Of a DNA stretch of 37,814 nt, positions 1-8,019 are shown in pieces. The stretch comes from Bacteroidia bacterium 43-41 (lineage in GTDB: Bacteria > Bacteroidota > Bacteroidia > Bacteroidales > Dysgonomonadaceae): the NCBI GenBank assembly GCA_001898165.1, contig MKTD01000064.1:1-37814 (forward strand), given 5' to 3'. The position numbers were made by a program, and so were the translations under genes. The notes under the pieces were generated by a model. The model worked only from the letters and a program-made list of their open reading frames with translations, did not search any database and was not told where the DNA came from. How positions within the stretch are numbered: position 1 is the first letter of the stretch; each line of letters begins with the position of its first letter.

Positions 1-2
1 CT

Positions 3-268
3 GAAGTTGATGAAAGTGAGAAATATAAACACTTATCCAGTCAAGCCACAGATGAAATTTTGTGCATGATTGGAAATTAATAAGCAGACCCTATTTAAAA
101 TCGACCGAGGGGAGAAGGTACGACGACGAACTCTATTTTATCTCCGAACCGAAGGTTACCTTTACCAATGTGAATAACGGGATTGGGGTTGTAGGAGCCA
201 TTTCCGACGTGCGGAAGCGAATCCGGCCGGCGCTATATCCCGGCGGTAAAAATACGGTTCCAAGGTGA
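3..268 (+). pseudogene. C-terminal remnant of a DUF4249-like protein, probably frameshifted
   Basis: Two overlapping open frames fit one protein tail. The frame from base 3 reads into a stop at 78-80. A second frame, open from about 62 to 268, carries ISEPKVTFTNVNNGIGVVGA, which resembles the C-terminal SEPV-x-YSNV-x-GxGIFG motif of DUF4249 proteins, Bacteroidota lipoproteins usually encoded beside TonB-dependent receptors. The first frame holds a YKHLSSQ stretch that fits the segment normally just upstream, so one frameshift near 58-70 would join them. The gene is also cut by the window edge, so its 5' state is unknown. It could instead be a short intact tail starting at GTG 62. The family call is from memory of the motif. 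Confidence 0.45.
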
Positions 269-273
269 TTTTT

Positions 274-1188
274 TCACAAAAAGAAGATGCTTGCTCCGGC
301 AATGCTGATCGCTGCTCCGATCACTTGCCGGGCGGTGATTTTTTCGTGGAACATAATGGCCGACGGCACGATAATAAAAATAGGAACCAGCGCCATTAGC
401 GTTGCGGCAATTCCGGTGTGGGTATGTTGCACGGCATAGAGCGATAACGCTACGCCCACGAACGGCCCGAAAACAGCGCCAAGCGTGATGGATCTCATGC
501 TTTTATGGTCCTTTACTGCCAGGGAAACACGCCTCCACCGTTTCAAAAAAGTGACCAACAGGAAAAAACAGACAAATCCGAAAATAGCCCTTATCTGCGT
601 GGCCGCAACGGCATCGTAGTCGCCCATCCCTTTTTTGCTCAACACCAACCCTACGGCTTGCCCCAGGGCACCGCCCAGCGCATAGAGGAATCCTTTGAGC
701 GGAATGTTGAGTTTCAGTTTTCTACCGGCAACGGCAATCATAATTCCCGAAATACTTACAACGATCCCCAATATACTTTTTACCGATAGCGTTTCTGCCA
801 GGAAAAGCCAGCCGATAATTGCCGTTATCATCGGTGCAAGGCTCATGATAAGCTGCGATGTGCGCGAACCGATAATGGTGTAGGATTTAAATAAAAACAG
901 ATCGCCGAGAAAGAACCCTACCACACCCGATAGTCCCAGCCAGAACCAGTTGTACGGCGTGGCATCCATCGGGAAAAACATGCCGCGGGTGAAAAACGTG
1001 GTCATTCCCAGAAACAGGATTCCCAGGAAAATCCGGATGATGTTTACCGATAGCGAGCCGACTTTAGCCCCCGCTTTTTGGAAGAAGAGCGCGCTCAGTG
1101 TCCAGCAGACTGCCGTGAGCAATGAAGCTATCTCGCCGATATGTGATTGAAAAGGCATGAAATGTTGTGCGATATTTCGTATGAACAA
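274..1188 (-). CDS. EamA/DMT-family transporter
   Basis: This 304-residue protein has about ten hydrophobic segments in two similar halves of five, the layout of EamA (drug/metabolite transporter) inner-membrane exporters, and the length is normal. The second half opens with the typical KGFLYALGGALGQA stretch and ends with a helix of the GAAISIAGASIFFL type. A later Met at residue 11 (MPFQSHIGE) is an equally good start. The gene lies 15 bases downstream of trpA on the same strand, so it probably reads through from the trp operon. Several family members export amino acids or metabolites, so export of tryptophan or a related compound is possible, but that is inference from position only. Confidence 0.88.
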   Translation of the reverse strand: MFIRNIAQHFMPFQSHIGEIASLLTAVCWTLSALFFQKAGAKVGSLSVNIIRIFLGILFLGMTTFFTRGMFFPMDATPYNWFWLGLSGVVGFFLGDLFLFKSYTIIGSRTSQLIMSLAPMITAIIGWLFLAETLSVKSILGIVVSISGIMIAVAGRKLKLNIPLKGFLYALGGALGQAVGLVLSKKGMGDYDAVAATQIRAIFGFVCFFLLVTFLKRWRRVSLAVKDHKSMRSITLGAVFGPFVGVALSLYAVQHTHTGIAATLMALVPIFIIVPSAIMFHEKITARQVIGAAISIAGASIFFL

Positions 1189-1203
1189 TCATGCAAAGGT
1201 AGG

Positions 1204-1986
1204 CTATTGTTGAAATTTAACAATAGATTTTTTCAACTTTTCCACCGCATCGTCCACCGATTTCTCGCTGCCGAGTAATGAAACGAACTTACTGCCGATA
1301 ATGGCCCCCGAAGCATTTTTACAAGCGGCCTCGAACGTGTCCCTGTTGGATATCCCGAAACCGATTAAGCGCGGATGCTGAAGCTGCATGGCGTTCACGC
1401 GGCTAAAATACGCCAGATCAGCATCGCTAAACGTGTTCTTGGCACCTGTAACCGATGCCGATGAAACCATATAGATAAATCCGCCGGTATTGCTGTCGAT
1501 CAGCCGGATACGTTCATCCGATGTTTCGGGTGTGATGAGCATAATTATATGCAGGCCGTGTTTTTCAGCAACGGCTTTGTATTCCTTCATATATTCGGCA
1601 AACGGTAGGTCGGGAATGATGACTCCGTCGATTCCGCAACGTTGGGCTTCGGAGCAAAACTCATTAAATCCAAATTGAAGAATGGGGTTGAGGTAACCCA
1701 TCAACACCAGCGGGATTTGTACCGAAGAGCGGATCTGCGATAGTTGCCTGAAGAGCACCCGCAGGCTCATGCCGTTTTTAAGCGCTTCTGTTCCCGATGT
1801 CTGGATAACGGGTCCGTCGGCCATCGGGTCACTGAAAGGGATGCCGATTTCAATCAACTCCACTCCGTTTTTTTCGAGCGATTGAATTATCGGGACGGTA
1901 TCGTTGAGGTTGGGGTATCCGGCCGTGAAATAGACGGATAAAATATTGTTTTTCCCTTGTTGAAATAATTTGTCTATTCTGTTCAT
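1204..1986 (-). CDS. trpA: Tryptophan synthase alpha subunit
   Basis: TrpA cleaves indole-3-glycerol phosphate to indole and glyceraldehyde 3-phosphate and passes indole through a tunnel to TrpB in the alpha2-beta2 complex. The 260 residues are full length. The catalytic pair is visible in the segment EIGIPFSDPMADGP: Glu46 and Asp57, equivalent to Glu49 and Asp60 of the Salmonella enzyme. The TIM-barrel phosphate-binding loop appears near GFGISNRDT. It is the last biosynthetic gene of the operon, 42 bases after trpF, and is separated from trpB at the operon start by five genes. The protein contains no tryptophan residue. Confidence 0.97.
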   Translation of the reverse strand: MNRIDKLFQQGKNNILSVYFTAGYPNLNDTVPIIQSLEKNGVELIEIGIPFSDPMADGPVIQTSGTEALKNGMSLRVLFRQLSQIRSSVQIPLVLMGYLNPILQFGFNEFCSEAQRCGIDGVIIPDLPFAEYMKEYKAVAEKHGLHIIMLITPETSDERIRLIDSNTGGFIYMVSSASVTGAKNTFSDADLAYFSRVNAMQLQHPRLIGFGISNRDTFEAACKNASGAIIGSKFVSLLGSEKSVDDAVEKLKKSIVKFQQ

Positions 1987-2028
1987 ATTGAAAAAGATTG
2001 ATTCAGAAACTGTCTTGAATTTTATGAA

Positions 2029-2640
2029 TTATGATTTTAGCATTGAGATAAACTGTTCTACCTTTTGGACATCTTTTTGTGCAGGAGCAATTTCGAATCG
2101 ACTGTTAATGTCTATTCCGATGCATTTGGGATGTGAAAAATATTTTAATGCTTCCGCATCGCCGGGCGCAATGCCGCCGCTAAGTAAAAAAGGTGTTTCA
2201 CCGCGATAATCCGAAAGTACGTTCCAATTAAATTTTTTCCCCGAACCACCATACAATGATGTTTTGGCATCGAACAGAAAATAGTCGCATTTACCGTGAT
2301 AAGGCTCCACTTCTTCATTCGGGAATTTATCGCCAACACGGAAGGATTTGATGATTTTTAACCTGCTCCGGTCCATCTCATTACAAAATCCGGGCGATTC
2401 ATTGCCGTGCAGCTGTACAAAATCCAATCCGAAAAGCGATGCTGTTTCGATAATGATCTCTTTCGGTTCGTTCACAAAAATACCTACCCGTTTGGCTTTC
2501 TGAGGTAAATAGGCCGGGATTTCACTTACAAACCGTGGCGATTTAGGATAAAAAATAAATCCCATCCAATCCGCCCCCGATTGTTCTACTTCGTGAATGT
2601 TAACGGCTTCTCGCATTCCGCATACTTTAATTAATTTCAT
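2029..2640 (-). CDS. trpF: Phosphoribosylanthranilate isomerase
   Basis: TrpF converts N-(5-phosphoribosyl)anthranilate to CdRP by an Amadori rearrangement. The 203-residue single-domain barrel matches the usual length. The N-terminus KVCGMRE carries the catalytic Cys7, and FLFDAKT holds the catalytic Asp. The C-terminal part GGIAPGDAEAL and GIDINSRFE gives the phosphate-binding loops. It is a stand-alone TrpF, not fused to TrpC as in enterobacteria. It sits 12 bases after trpC. Confidence 0.96.
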   Translation of the reverse strand: MKLIKVCGMREAVNIHEVEQSGADWMGFIFYPKSPRFVSEIPAYLPQKAKRVGIFVNEPKEIIIETASLFGLDFVQLHGNESPGFCNEMDRSRLKIIKSFRVGDKFPNEEVEPYHGKCDYFLFDAKTSLYGGSGKKFNWNVLSDYRGETPFLLSGGIAPGDAEALKYFSHPKCIGIDINSRFEIAPAQKDVQKVEQFISMLKS

Positions 2641-2652
2641 CTCCTTGAATAA

Positions 2653-3441
2653 CTACCGAATTACATTTTTTATAAACTCCCCCAGGCTTGCTCCGGGATT
2701 GGCTGTTTTCATGAAATTTTCCCCGATAAGAAAACCCCGGTAACCCACTTTACGCAGTTCTTTTACCGTTTCGGGGTAAGAAATGCCGCTTTCAGACACA
2801 GCGACAACACCTTTGGGTAATAATTCAATCATTCTGTACGATTTTTCCAGATCGGTTACAAAAGTGCCCAGGTTCCGGTTGTTGATGCCGACGATGGTGT
2901 TTTCAGGGGAGACATGTTCAATCTCTTTTTCATCGTGAAGCTCCAATAAAACATCCAAATTCAGGCGCCTTGCCAACCGGGTAAACCGGTGAGCCTCTTC
3001 TACGGTCAGTGCCGCAGCGATAAGCAGGATGGCACTTGCTCCCGACAACCGGGCTTGCAAAATCTGATATTCATCCAGAATAAACTCTTTGCGTATCACC
3101 GGAATTTTTACATTTTTTGCCGCACGCTGCAAATCGGCGAGTTCTCCGCCAAAATAGGTTGAATCGGTGAGTACCGACAATGCCGCCGCTCCGGCAATTT
3201 CATACCCTTTGGTTACCTCTTCCGCATCGGCATGCTGATTTATCCATCCTTTGCTTGGTGAACGGCGCTTAAATTCAGCAATAATCCCCGTGTCGGATTG
3301 CAGCAAGGCATCCTTCAGCGAATAAATGGGTAAACGACAATTGGTCAATTCGCTTTCCAACCGGGAATGGGATATGCTGCTTTTTTGTGCCGCTATCTCC
3401 TTCCGTTTGTGAGCGATTATTTCACTTAAAATATCTTTCAT
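2653..3441 (-). CDS. trpC: Indole-3-glycerol-phosphate synthase
   Basis: TrpC closes the indole ring, turning CdRP into indole-3-glycerol phosphate with loss of CO2. The 262-residue barrel shows the family motifs in order: EFKRRSPSKG with Lys58, VIRKEFILDEYQI with the catalytic Lys118, LLELHDEKE, GINNRNLGTF and VSESGI. The start follows a roughly 225-base gap after trpD that is mostly filled by a palindromic element (3484-3649), so this is the only loosely spaced junction in the operon. The next gene, trpF, is 12 bases away. Confidence 0.97.
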   Translation of the reverse strand: MKDILSEIIAHKRKEIAAQKSSISHSRLESELTNCRLPIYSLKDALLQSDTGIIAEFKRRSPSKGWINQHADAEEVTKGYEIAGAAALSVLTDSTYFGGELADLQRAAKNVKIPVIRKEFILDEYQILQARLSGASAILLIAAALTVEEAHRFTRLARRLNLDVLLELHDEKEIEHVSPENTIVGINNRNLGTFVTDLEKSYRMIELLPKGVVAVSESGISYPETVKELRKVGYRGFLIGENFMKTANPGASLGEFIKNVIR

Positions 3442-3483
3442 AAGCGTTTATATATTCAACTTTCATCTGTCTCCTTAAGAAGT

Positions 3484-3649
3484 GTATGCAACTAAATCGT
3501 TGACTGACGATATTTTACGACCCATTCCAACTCGCGCCAACTAAAAGAGTAGAACTCGCTTCGCTCAAACAACTACTCTTTTTTACGTTCATCGCGAGCT
3601 ATGGGTGCCCCGCAAAATAGCTAAAAGGTCTCCTGCTTTAGTTGCATAC
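3484..3649. repeat. Palindromic MITE-like element, copy 1 (inside the trp operon)
   Basis: A 166-base non-coding segment is bounded by perfect 13-base inverted repeats, GTATGCAACTAAA at 3484-3496 and its complement at 3637-3649. An inner inverted pair, AAAAGAGTAG and CTACTCTTTT, flanks the centre near 3543-3580, and weaker matches between the arms (TATTTTACGACCCAT against ATGGGTGCCCCGCAAAATA) make the whole segment a long imperfect hairpin. The core 3538-3644 is strongly similar, on the opposite strand, to 22454-22565. It lies between trpD and trpC and accounts for nearly all the extra spacing there, which suggests insertion. No open frame is present. It may be a MITE or a REP-like element. 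Confidence 0.8.
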
Positions 3650-3666
3650 GTATAGCATGCTAAATA

Positions 3667-4662
3667 TCAACTATTAACCTCTACAAATTTTTTCAACACG
3701 TTTAACGCTTTTTTCCCGTACAACGACTCTTTAGCAACCTCAATACATTCCGTAATGGATTTTTCGGTTTCGATAATCCGGATAGCGAAAGCTGCATTTG
3801 CAATTACCACATCCATTTGAGCCTGTGTTGCCGTGCAATTAAGTACCCTGTTAAATACAGTAACCACTTCATCCAGGGTGTTTCCTCCGAAAATCTCTTC
3901 CTGTTTTATACGGTTGAAACCTAAATCTTCGGGCATAAAGAGTTGTTCGCCCTTGTTGGTCACCACTTTGAATTGCCCTGTGAGCGAAATTTCATCGTAA
4001 CCGTCCAGGCTGTGAACGATGCCGAATTTTTTTCCGCCTGCCTGATAGATATAGCTGTACAGCCGTGACATCGACAAGTCGTAAACGCCCAACATCTGAT
4101 ATTCGGGATCGGAAGGATTAATAAGCGGTCCCAGTACATTGAAAAAGTTTCTCACGCCAAGGCTTTTCCTCACCGGGGCAACCGCTTTGAGCGCCGGGCT
4201 GAAAAAGGGTGCATGAAGGTAAGCCATATTGGACGCTTCGATACTCTTTCTTAAAATATGGATGTCGGTCGTGAACTTAACCCCTTGCTGTTCTATGGCG
4301 TTGCTCGATCCGCTGACTGATGTTGAGCCGTAGTTCCCGTGTTTCACAACAGGATATCCGGCGCCGGCGACTACGAAACAGGCCGAAGTGGAAATGTTGA
4401 ACGTGTTTTTCCCATCACCACCGGTACCCACGATATCAATAGCTTTGTACTCTTTCAGATCGACGGGAACCCGCATTTCAACCAATGCTTCGCGAAAACC
4501 GAGAACTTCGTCCACCGAAATGCTGCGCATCAGGAATATGGTGATTATGGCTGATACCTGTGTGTCGGGCACTTCACCTCTCACAATAGCTATCAGTAAT
4601 TCGCGCGATTCGTTCCGGCTAAGGTATTGATAATCCAGTAGCTTGATAAGTATATGTTTCAT
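3667..4662 (-). CDS. trpD: Anthranilate phosphoribosyltransferase
   Basis: TrpD transfers the phosphoribosyl group of PRPP to anthranilate. The 331 residues are full length. GTGGDGKNTFNIST (from residue 79) is the PRPP-binding glycine-rich motif, and KHGN (107-110) with the following GSTSVSGSSN is the second substrate loop. The more usual KHGNRAxSSxSGS is altered to a KHGNYG form, which I believe is common in Bacteroidota. The start codon overlaps the trpG stop by four bases (ATGA), implying translational coupling. The protein has no Trp residue. Confidence 0.96.
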   Translation of the reverse strand: MKHILIKLLDYQYLSRNESRELLIAIVRGEVPDTQVSAIITIFLMRSISVDEVLGFREALVEMRVPVDLKEYKAIDIVGTGGDGKNTFNISTSACFVVAGAGYPVVKHGNYGSTSVSGSSNAIEQQGVKFTTDIHILRKSIEASNMAYLHAPFFSPALKAVAPVRKSLGVRNFFNVLGPLINPSDPEYQMLGVYDLSMSRLYSYIYQAGGKKFGIVHSLDGYDEISLTGQFKVVTNKGEQLFMPEDLGFNRIKQEEIFGGNTLDEVVTVFNRVLNCTATQAQMDVVIANAAFAIRIIETEKSITECIEVAKESLYGKKALNVLKKFVEVNS

Positions 4663-5228
4663 TTTTCTAAAAAGTTTTTGATGATTTGTTTGCCTAATGG
4701 CGTAAGAACCGACTCGGGATGGAACTGAACGCCGTGGACGTCCAACCGTTTATGTTTCAATGCCATTATCTTTCCCGATTCATCTACGGCGGTAATCTCT
4801 AAATCCGGTGGAAAATTTTTATCCGATACAATCCACGAATGGTATCGGCCGACTTCTATTTCGGTTGGAAGCCCGTTGAAAATATAATCGCCGGCAACTA
4901 TCCCGATGGGCGTTTGCACGCCGTGATGCACCATTGGCGTGTTCTCTAACCCGGCTCCAAAACTCAACCCAATGGCCTGGTGCCCCAGACAGACACCCAA
5001 AATGCTTTTGCTTGATGCATACCGATTGATCAATGGCAATAAATCCCCGGCTTCTTCCGGAATTCCCGGGCCGGGCGAGAGAATGATTTTATTGTATTTG
5101 TTGCCGACATCGTCCATGTCTATTTTGTCGTTCCGGATAACGTCAATATCGTTGTATCCAAGCTCCCTGACAACGTGCCGCAGGTTGTACGTGAACGAAT
5201 CATAATTATCGAATATCAGAATTTTCAT
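4659..5228 (-). CDS. trpG: Anthranilate synthase component II (glutamine amidotransferase)
   Basis: TrpG hydrolyses glutamine and channels ammonia to TrpE for anthranilate synthesis. The 189-residue length is that of a free class-I amidotransferase domain. Visible motifs are the oxyanion loop SPGPGIPEEAG, the nucleophile elbow GVCLGHQAIG with Cys80, and the catalytic His-Glu in VQFHPES. It lies 12 bases after trpE and overlaps trpD by four bases. In some bacteria the same subunit also serves aminodeoxychorismate synthase. Position inside a full trp operon favours the tryptophan role. Confidence 0.95.
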   Translation of the reverse strand: MKILIFDNYDSFTYNLRHVVRELGYNDIDVIRNDKIDMDDVGNKYNKIILSPGPGIPEEAGDLLPLINRYASSKSILGVCLGHQAIGLSFGAGLENTPMVHHGVQTPIGIVAGDYIFNGLPTEIEVGRYHSWIVSDKNFPPDLEITAVDESGKIMALKHKRLDVHGVQFHPESVLTPLGKQIIKNFLEK

Positions 5229-5240
5229 CCGTTTAAAGAA

Positions 5241-6644
5241 TTAATGGTGAAGTATGGCCGCCAAGTCGATGGCTTTTTTCAAGGCCCCCAGTTTATTTTT
5301 AACTTCCTGCAGCTCGTTCTCGTCGATGCTTTGCGACACGATCCCCGCACCCGCCTGATACCAGAGCCGGTTGTTCCGGCTCACAAACGTACGGATGGTG
5401 ATGGCCTGATTGATATCGCCGTTAAACCCGATAAACCCGATGCAGCCGCCGTATGCCCCGCGGTTGTGCTCCTCAATTTCCGATATCAGTTGCATGGCCC
5501 TCACCTTGGGCGCCCCCGACAGCGTTCCCGCCGGGAAGGTATCGAAAAACGCCTGAATGGGATTGACTCCGTCATCGAGCGTGCCGCTCACGCGGGAGAC
5601 CAGATGGATGACGTGTGAGTAATACTGCACTTGCCGGTAAAAATCGAGTTTTACTTGGTGTGCATTCCGGCTCAGGTCATTTCGGGCCAGATCTACCAAC
5701 ATCACGTGTTCGGCATTCTCCTTCGGGTCGCTTTTGAGGCGTTCGGTGGCTTCCATGTCTTCCTGGAGGTTCCCCGTCCGCTTAGCTGTCCCGGCAATGG
5801 GATCGATACTGATTGTCCTGCCCTTGATCTGGCAATGAGTCTCGGGAGATGAACCGAAAATACGGAAGCCTCCAAAATCGAAATAGAAAAGATACGGAGA
5901 CGGATTGATGGTTCGCAGTGCACGGTAAACCTTGAAATCGTCACCCGAGAATCCTTGCTCGAAACGGTGCGAGAGGACGATCTGAAACACATCGCCACGG
6001 TGACAATGCTCAACACCCTGCCGTACATAAGCCTTGAATTGCTCGTCGGTTACCGGGCTCGATTCCCGCCCATCGACAAAAAAGTCGTACGATGCGAAAT
6101 TCCGCGCATTTATCAGATTTTCCACTTTGTAGAGCATGCTTTCTTCGCCATCGGCAAGCAGCTCGATAAGCAAAAGTTCGTCTTTCTGATGATTAAAAAT
6201 CATCAGGTATTTATAGAGGATGTAGCGCATATCGGGTGCATCGTTGCGCTCTTCGGTGCTCTCTTTGACGTTGATATCTTCGGTATATTTCACGCAGTTG
6301 AACGTAGTATAGCCGAAAAGTCCCGGCACGGATGAATTATCACCGTTGATGCTGAAGCTTTTAATGAAATTGTTCAATGCATCGGGAATCGTAAACCCTT
6401 CGGATATCGTGTTGTTGATTATTCTTCCGTCGGGGAAGGTTTCGATGCACTTGCCCCGGTTGATGTCGATGTGTGCAATGGGTTCCAGCCCGATGTACGA
6501 CGTGCTGTTTTCGTTGGCGTGATAATCGGAGCTCTCAAGCAATGCCGATTGGGGAAAGGCATCCCGAATTTTCAAATAGAGGCTTACCGGCGTATGCAGG
6601 TCGCCCATGACCTTTTTACAGTTCGTTTTGAATTGATAAATCAT
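5241..6644 (-). CDS. trpE: Anthranilate synthase component I
   Basis: TrpE converts chorismate plus ammonia to anthranilate and is the feedback-controlled first enzyme. In the 467 residues the N-terminal region carries the LLES motif (ALLESSDYHANE), a known part of the tryptophan-binding feedback site. The chorismate-binding domain shows FGSSPETHCQIKG, DPIAGTAKRTG, LVDLARNDLSRN, PAGTLSGAPKVRAM and AYGGCIGFIGF. The start ATG overlaps the trpB stop by four bases (ATGA). A single Trp residue (RLWYQAG) fits the low tryptophan content of the pathway. Presence of LLES suggests the enzyme is Trp-inhibited in addition to the transcriptional attenuation. Confidence 0.97.
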   Translation of the reverse strand: MIYQFKTNCKKVMGDLHTPVSLYLKIRDAFPQSALLESSDYHANENSTSYIGLEPIAHIDINRGKCIETFPDGRIINNTISEGFTIPDALNNFIKSFSINGDNSSVPGLFGYTTFNCVKYTEDINVKESTEERNDAPDMRYILYKYLMIFNHQKDELLLIELLADGEESMLYKVENLINARNFASYDFFVDGRESSPVTDEQFKAYVRQGVEHCHRGDVFQIVLSHRFEQGFSGDDFKVYRALRTINPSPYLFYFDFGGFRIFGSSPETHCQIKGRTISIDPIAGTAKRTGNLQEDMEATERLKSDPKENAEHVMLVDLARNDLSRNAHQVKLDFYRQVQYYSHVIHLVSRVSGTLDDGVNPIQAFFDTFPAGTLSGAPKVRAMQLISEIEEHNRGAYGGCIGFIGFNGDINQAITIRTFVSRNNRLWYQAGAGIVSQSIDENELQEVKNKLGALKKAIDLAAILHH

Positions 6645-7837
6645 ATTTGTTGAAGGGTTGGTTCGTAGTTGAAATAAGTATCCAGATCTTTATCGCCCCT
6701 TCCCGAAAGAGTCAGTACAACGACATCGGACGGTTTGAAAGCGACTTTATTGAGTGCAGCCAGCGCGTGGGCCGATTCCAGTGCCGGAATAATTCCGTCG
6801 AAACGGGTGAGTTCGAAAGCGGCTTGTAGTGCTTCGTCGTCGTTAATAGCGATCACCTGTGCACGTTTGGTAGCCGCCAGGTGGGCATGAATGGGGCCAA
6901 TCCCCGGATAATCCAATCCGGCGGAAATTGAATAAGGCTCTGTGATTTGTCCGTCTTCGGTCTGCATCACCAGCGTTTTGCATCCGTGGATAATTCCAAC
7001 CGAACCAATTTGAATGGTGGCAGCTGTTTCTCCGCTATCGACGCCTTTGCCACCTGCTTCGGCAAGTACGATCTTCACATCGTCATCGTCCAGAAAGTGG
7101 TATATGGTTCCGGCGGCATTGCTCCCTCCGCCTACGCAGGCGAAAAGATAATCGGGGGCGGCACGGTTTTCCTTTTCCATCAGCTGCTTCCTGATCTCTT
7201 CGCTTATGACCGATTGCAATCGGGCAACCATGTCGGGATAGGGGTGCGGGCCAACGGTGGATCCGATGATGTAATGCGTGTCGGCCGGATTGCAGCACCA
7301 GTCGCGGATGGCTTCGTTGGTGGCGTCTTTCAGCGTCCTGTTTCCCGAAGTTACCGGAACAACCGTTGCACCCAGCATCTTCATTTTTTTCACGTTTACG
7401 GCTTGACGTTCCACATCGGTCCTGCCCATATAAACAACACATTTCATCTGCATCAACGCGCAAACGGTAGCGGTTGCCACGCCATGCTGTCCGGCACCGG
7501 TCTCGGCGATAATCCGGGTTTTTCCCAATCGTCGAGCAATGAGAATCTGCCCGATAGTATTGTTAATCTTGTGTGCTCCGGTATGATTTAAATCCTCGCG
7601 TTTGAGGTAGATCTTACAGCCGTGTTTACCGGAAAGATAGCCGGACAGGTAAAGCGGTGACGGCCTGCCTGCATAATCCTGGAGCAACCGGGCAAAATCT
7701 TTTTTGAACGATTCGCTTTCCAGAATTTCGAGATACGAATCCTGAAGCTCGGCAACGCACCCGTGAAGAATTTCGGGAATATAGGCCCCGCCGAATTCAC
7801 CGTAAAATCCTGATTTGTTTACTGAAAATTTCTGCAT
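6641..7837 (-). CDS. trpB: Tryptophan synthase beta subunit
   Basis: TrpB condenses indole with serine in a PLP reaction. The 398 residues match the TrpB1 type. REDLNHTGAHKINN holds the PLP lysine Lys90, AETGAGQHG carries catalytic Glu112, and GGGSNA is the cofactor phosphate loop. It is the first structural gene of the operon, directly after the attenuator, so it is the first gene switched by it. The gene overlaps trpE by four bases. There is no strong Shine-Dalgarno sequence; the A-rich stretch before the ATG is usual for Bacteroidota. Confidence 0.97.
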   Translation of the reverse strand: MQKFSVNKSGFYGEFGGAYIPEILHGCVAELQDSYLEILESESFKKDFARLLQDYAGRPSPLYLSGYLSGKHGCKIYLKREDLNHTGAHKINNTIGQILIARRLGKTRIIAETGAGQHGVATATVCALMQMKCVVYMGRTDVERQAVNVKKMKMLGATVVPVTSGNRTLKDATNEAIRDWCCNPADTHYIIGSTVGPHPYPDMVARLQSVISEEIRKQLMEKENRAAPDYLFACVGGGSNAAGTIYHFLDDDDVKIVLAEAGGKGVDSGETAATIQIGSVGIIHGCKTLVMQTEDGQITEPYSISAGLDYPGIGPIHAHLAATKRAQVIAINDDEALQAAFELTRFDGIIPALESAHALAALNKVAFKPSDVVVLTLSGRGDKDLDTYFNYEPTLQQI

Positions 7838-7864
7838 ATGTTGTTGTTTTTGTTTGACCCTAAC

Positions 7865-7895
7865 GAAAAAAGCCTGTCGCAGGTGCGACAGGCTT
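7865..7895 (-). terminator. trp attenuator terminator (3:4 hairpin)
   Basis: On the minus strand, AAGCCTGTCGCA pairs with TGCGACAGGCTT as an almost loopless perfect palindrome (7870-7895; in practice 11 pairs with a 4-base loop), followed at once by six T residues. It lies 46 bases after the trpL stop codon and about 30 bases before trpB. In this position an intrinsic terminator can only act as an attenuator or a block on the operon. Confidence 0.93.
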
Positions 7896-7928
7896 CTATT
7901 TCTTGTTATTTAGTTCTTACATATAGAT

Positions 7929-7967
7929 ACAGCTGCTTCCCTTACGACTTTTTGAGTTGTAAGCAGC
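7929..7967 (-). promoter_or_regulatory. trp leader 1:2 hairpin and antiterminator segment
   Basis: In the minus-strand RNA, GCTGCTT (7967-7961, just after the Trp codons) can pair with AAGCAGC (7938-7932), closed further by CTTAC with GTAAG. The same segment 2, AAGCAGCTGT (7938-7929), can instead pair with ACAGGCTT, the downstream arm of the terminator (7877-7870), through AAGC and CTGT with a two-base bulge. A ribosome stalled at the tandem Trp codons would cover segment 1 and free segment 2 to disrupt the terminator. The pairings are read from the sequence; the switching mechanism is inference by analogy with known trp attenuators. Confidence 0.75.
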
Positions 7968-8001
7968 GCCACCAATATCCGTTTGTAAGAGAAATATTCA
8001 T
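7942..8001 (-). CDS. trpL: trp operon leader peptide
   Basis: A 19-residue open frame, MNISLTNGYWWRCLQLKKS, lies between the trp promoter and the attenuator. It carries two consecutive Trp codons at positions 10 and 11, whereas the seven trp enzymes together contain only six Trp in about 2,110 residues. The stop codon falls inside the 1:2 hairpin loop region, so a ribosome finishing the peptide would cover segment 2 and let the terminator form. There is no clear Shine-Dalgarno sequence, as is normal in this phylum. The product is expected to have no function beyond being translated. Confidence 0.9.
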   Translation of the reverse strand: MNISLTNGYWWRCLQLKKS

Positions 8002-8019
8002 TTTCGAATTATTTTGATG

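Noticed and set aside
6947-7591. Long open frame (214 codons) on the plus strand opposite trpB
   Set aside because: It is fully antisense to a strongly conserved trpB, has low-complexity His/Arg/Gly composition typical of reverse frames and no promoter or homologous motifs.
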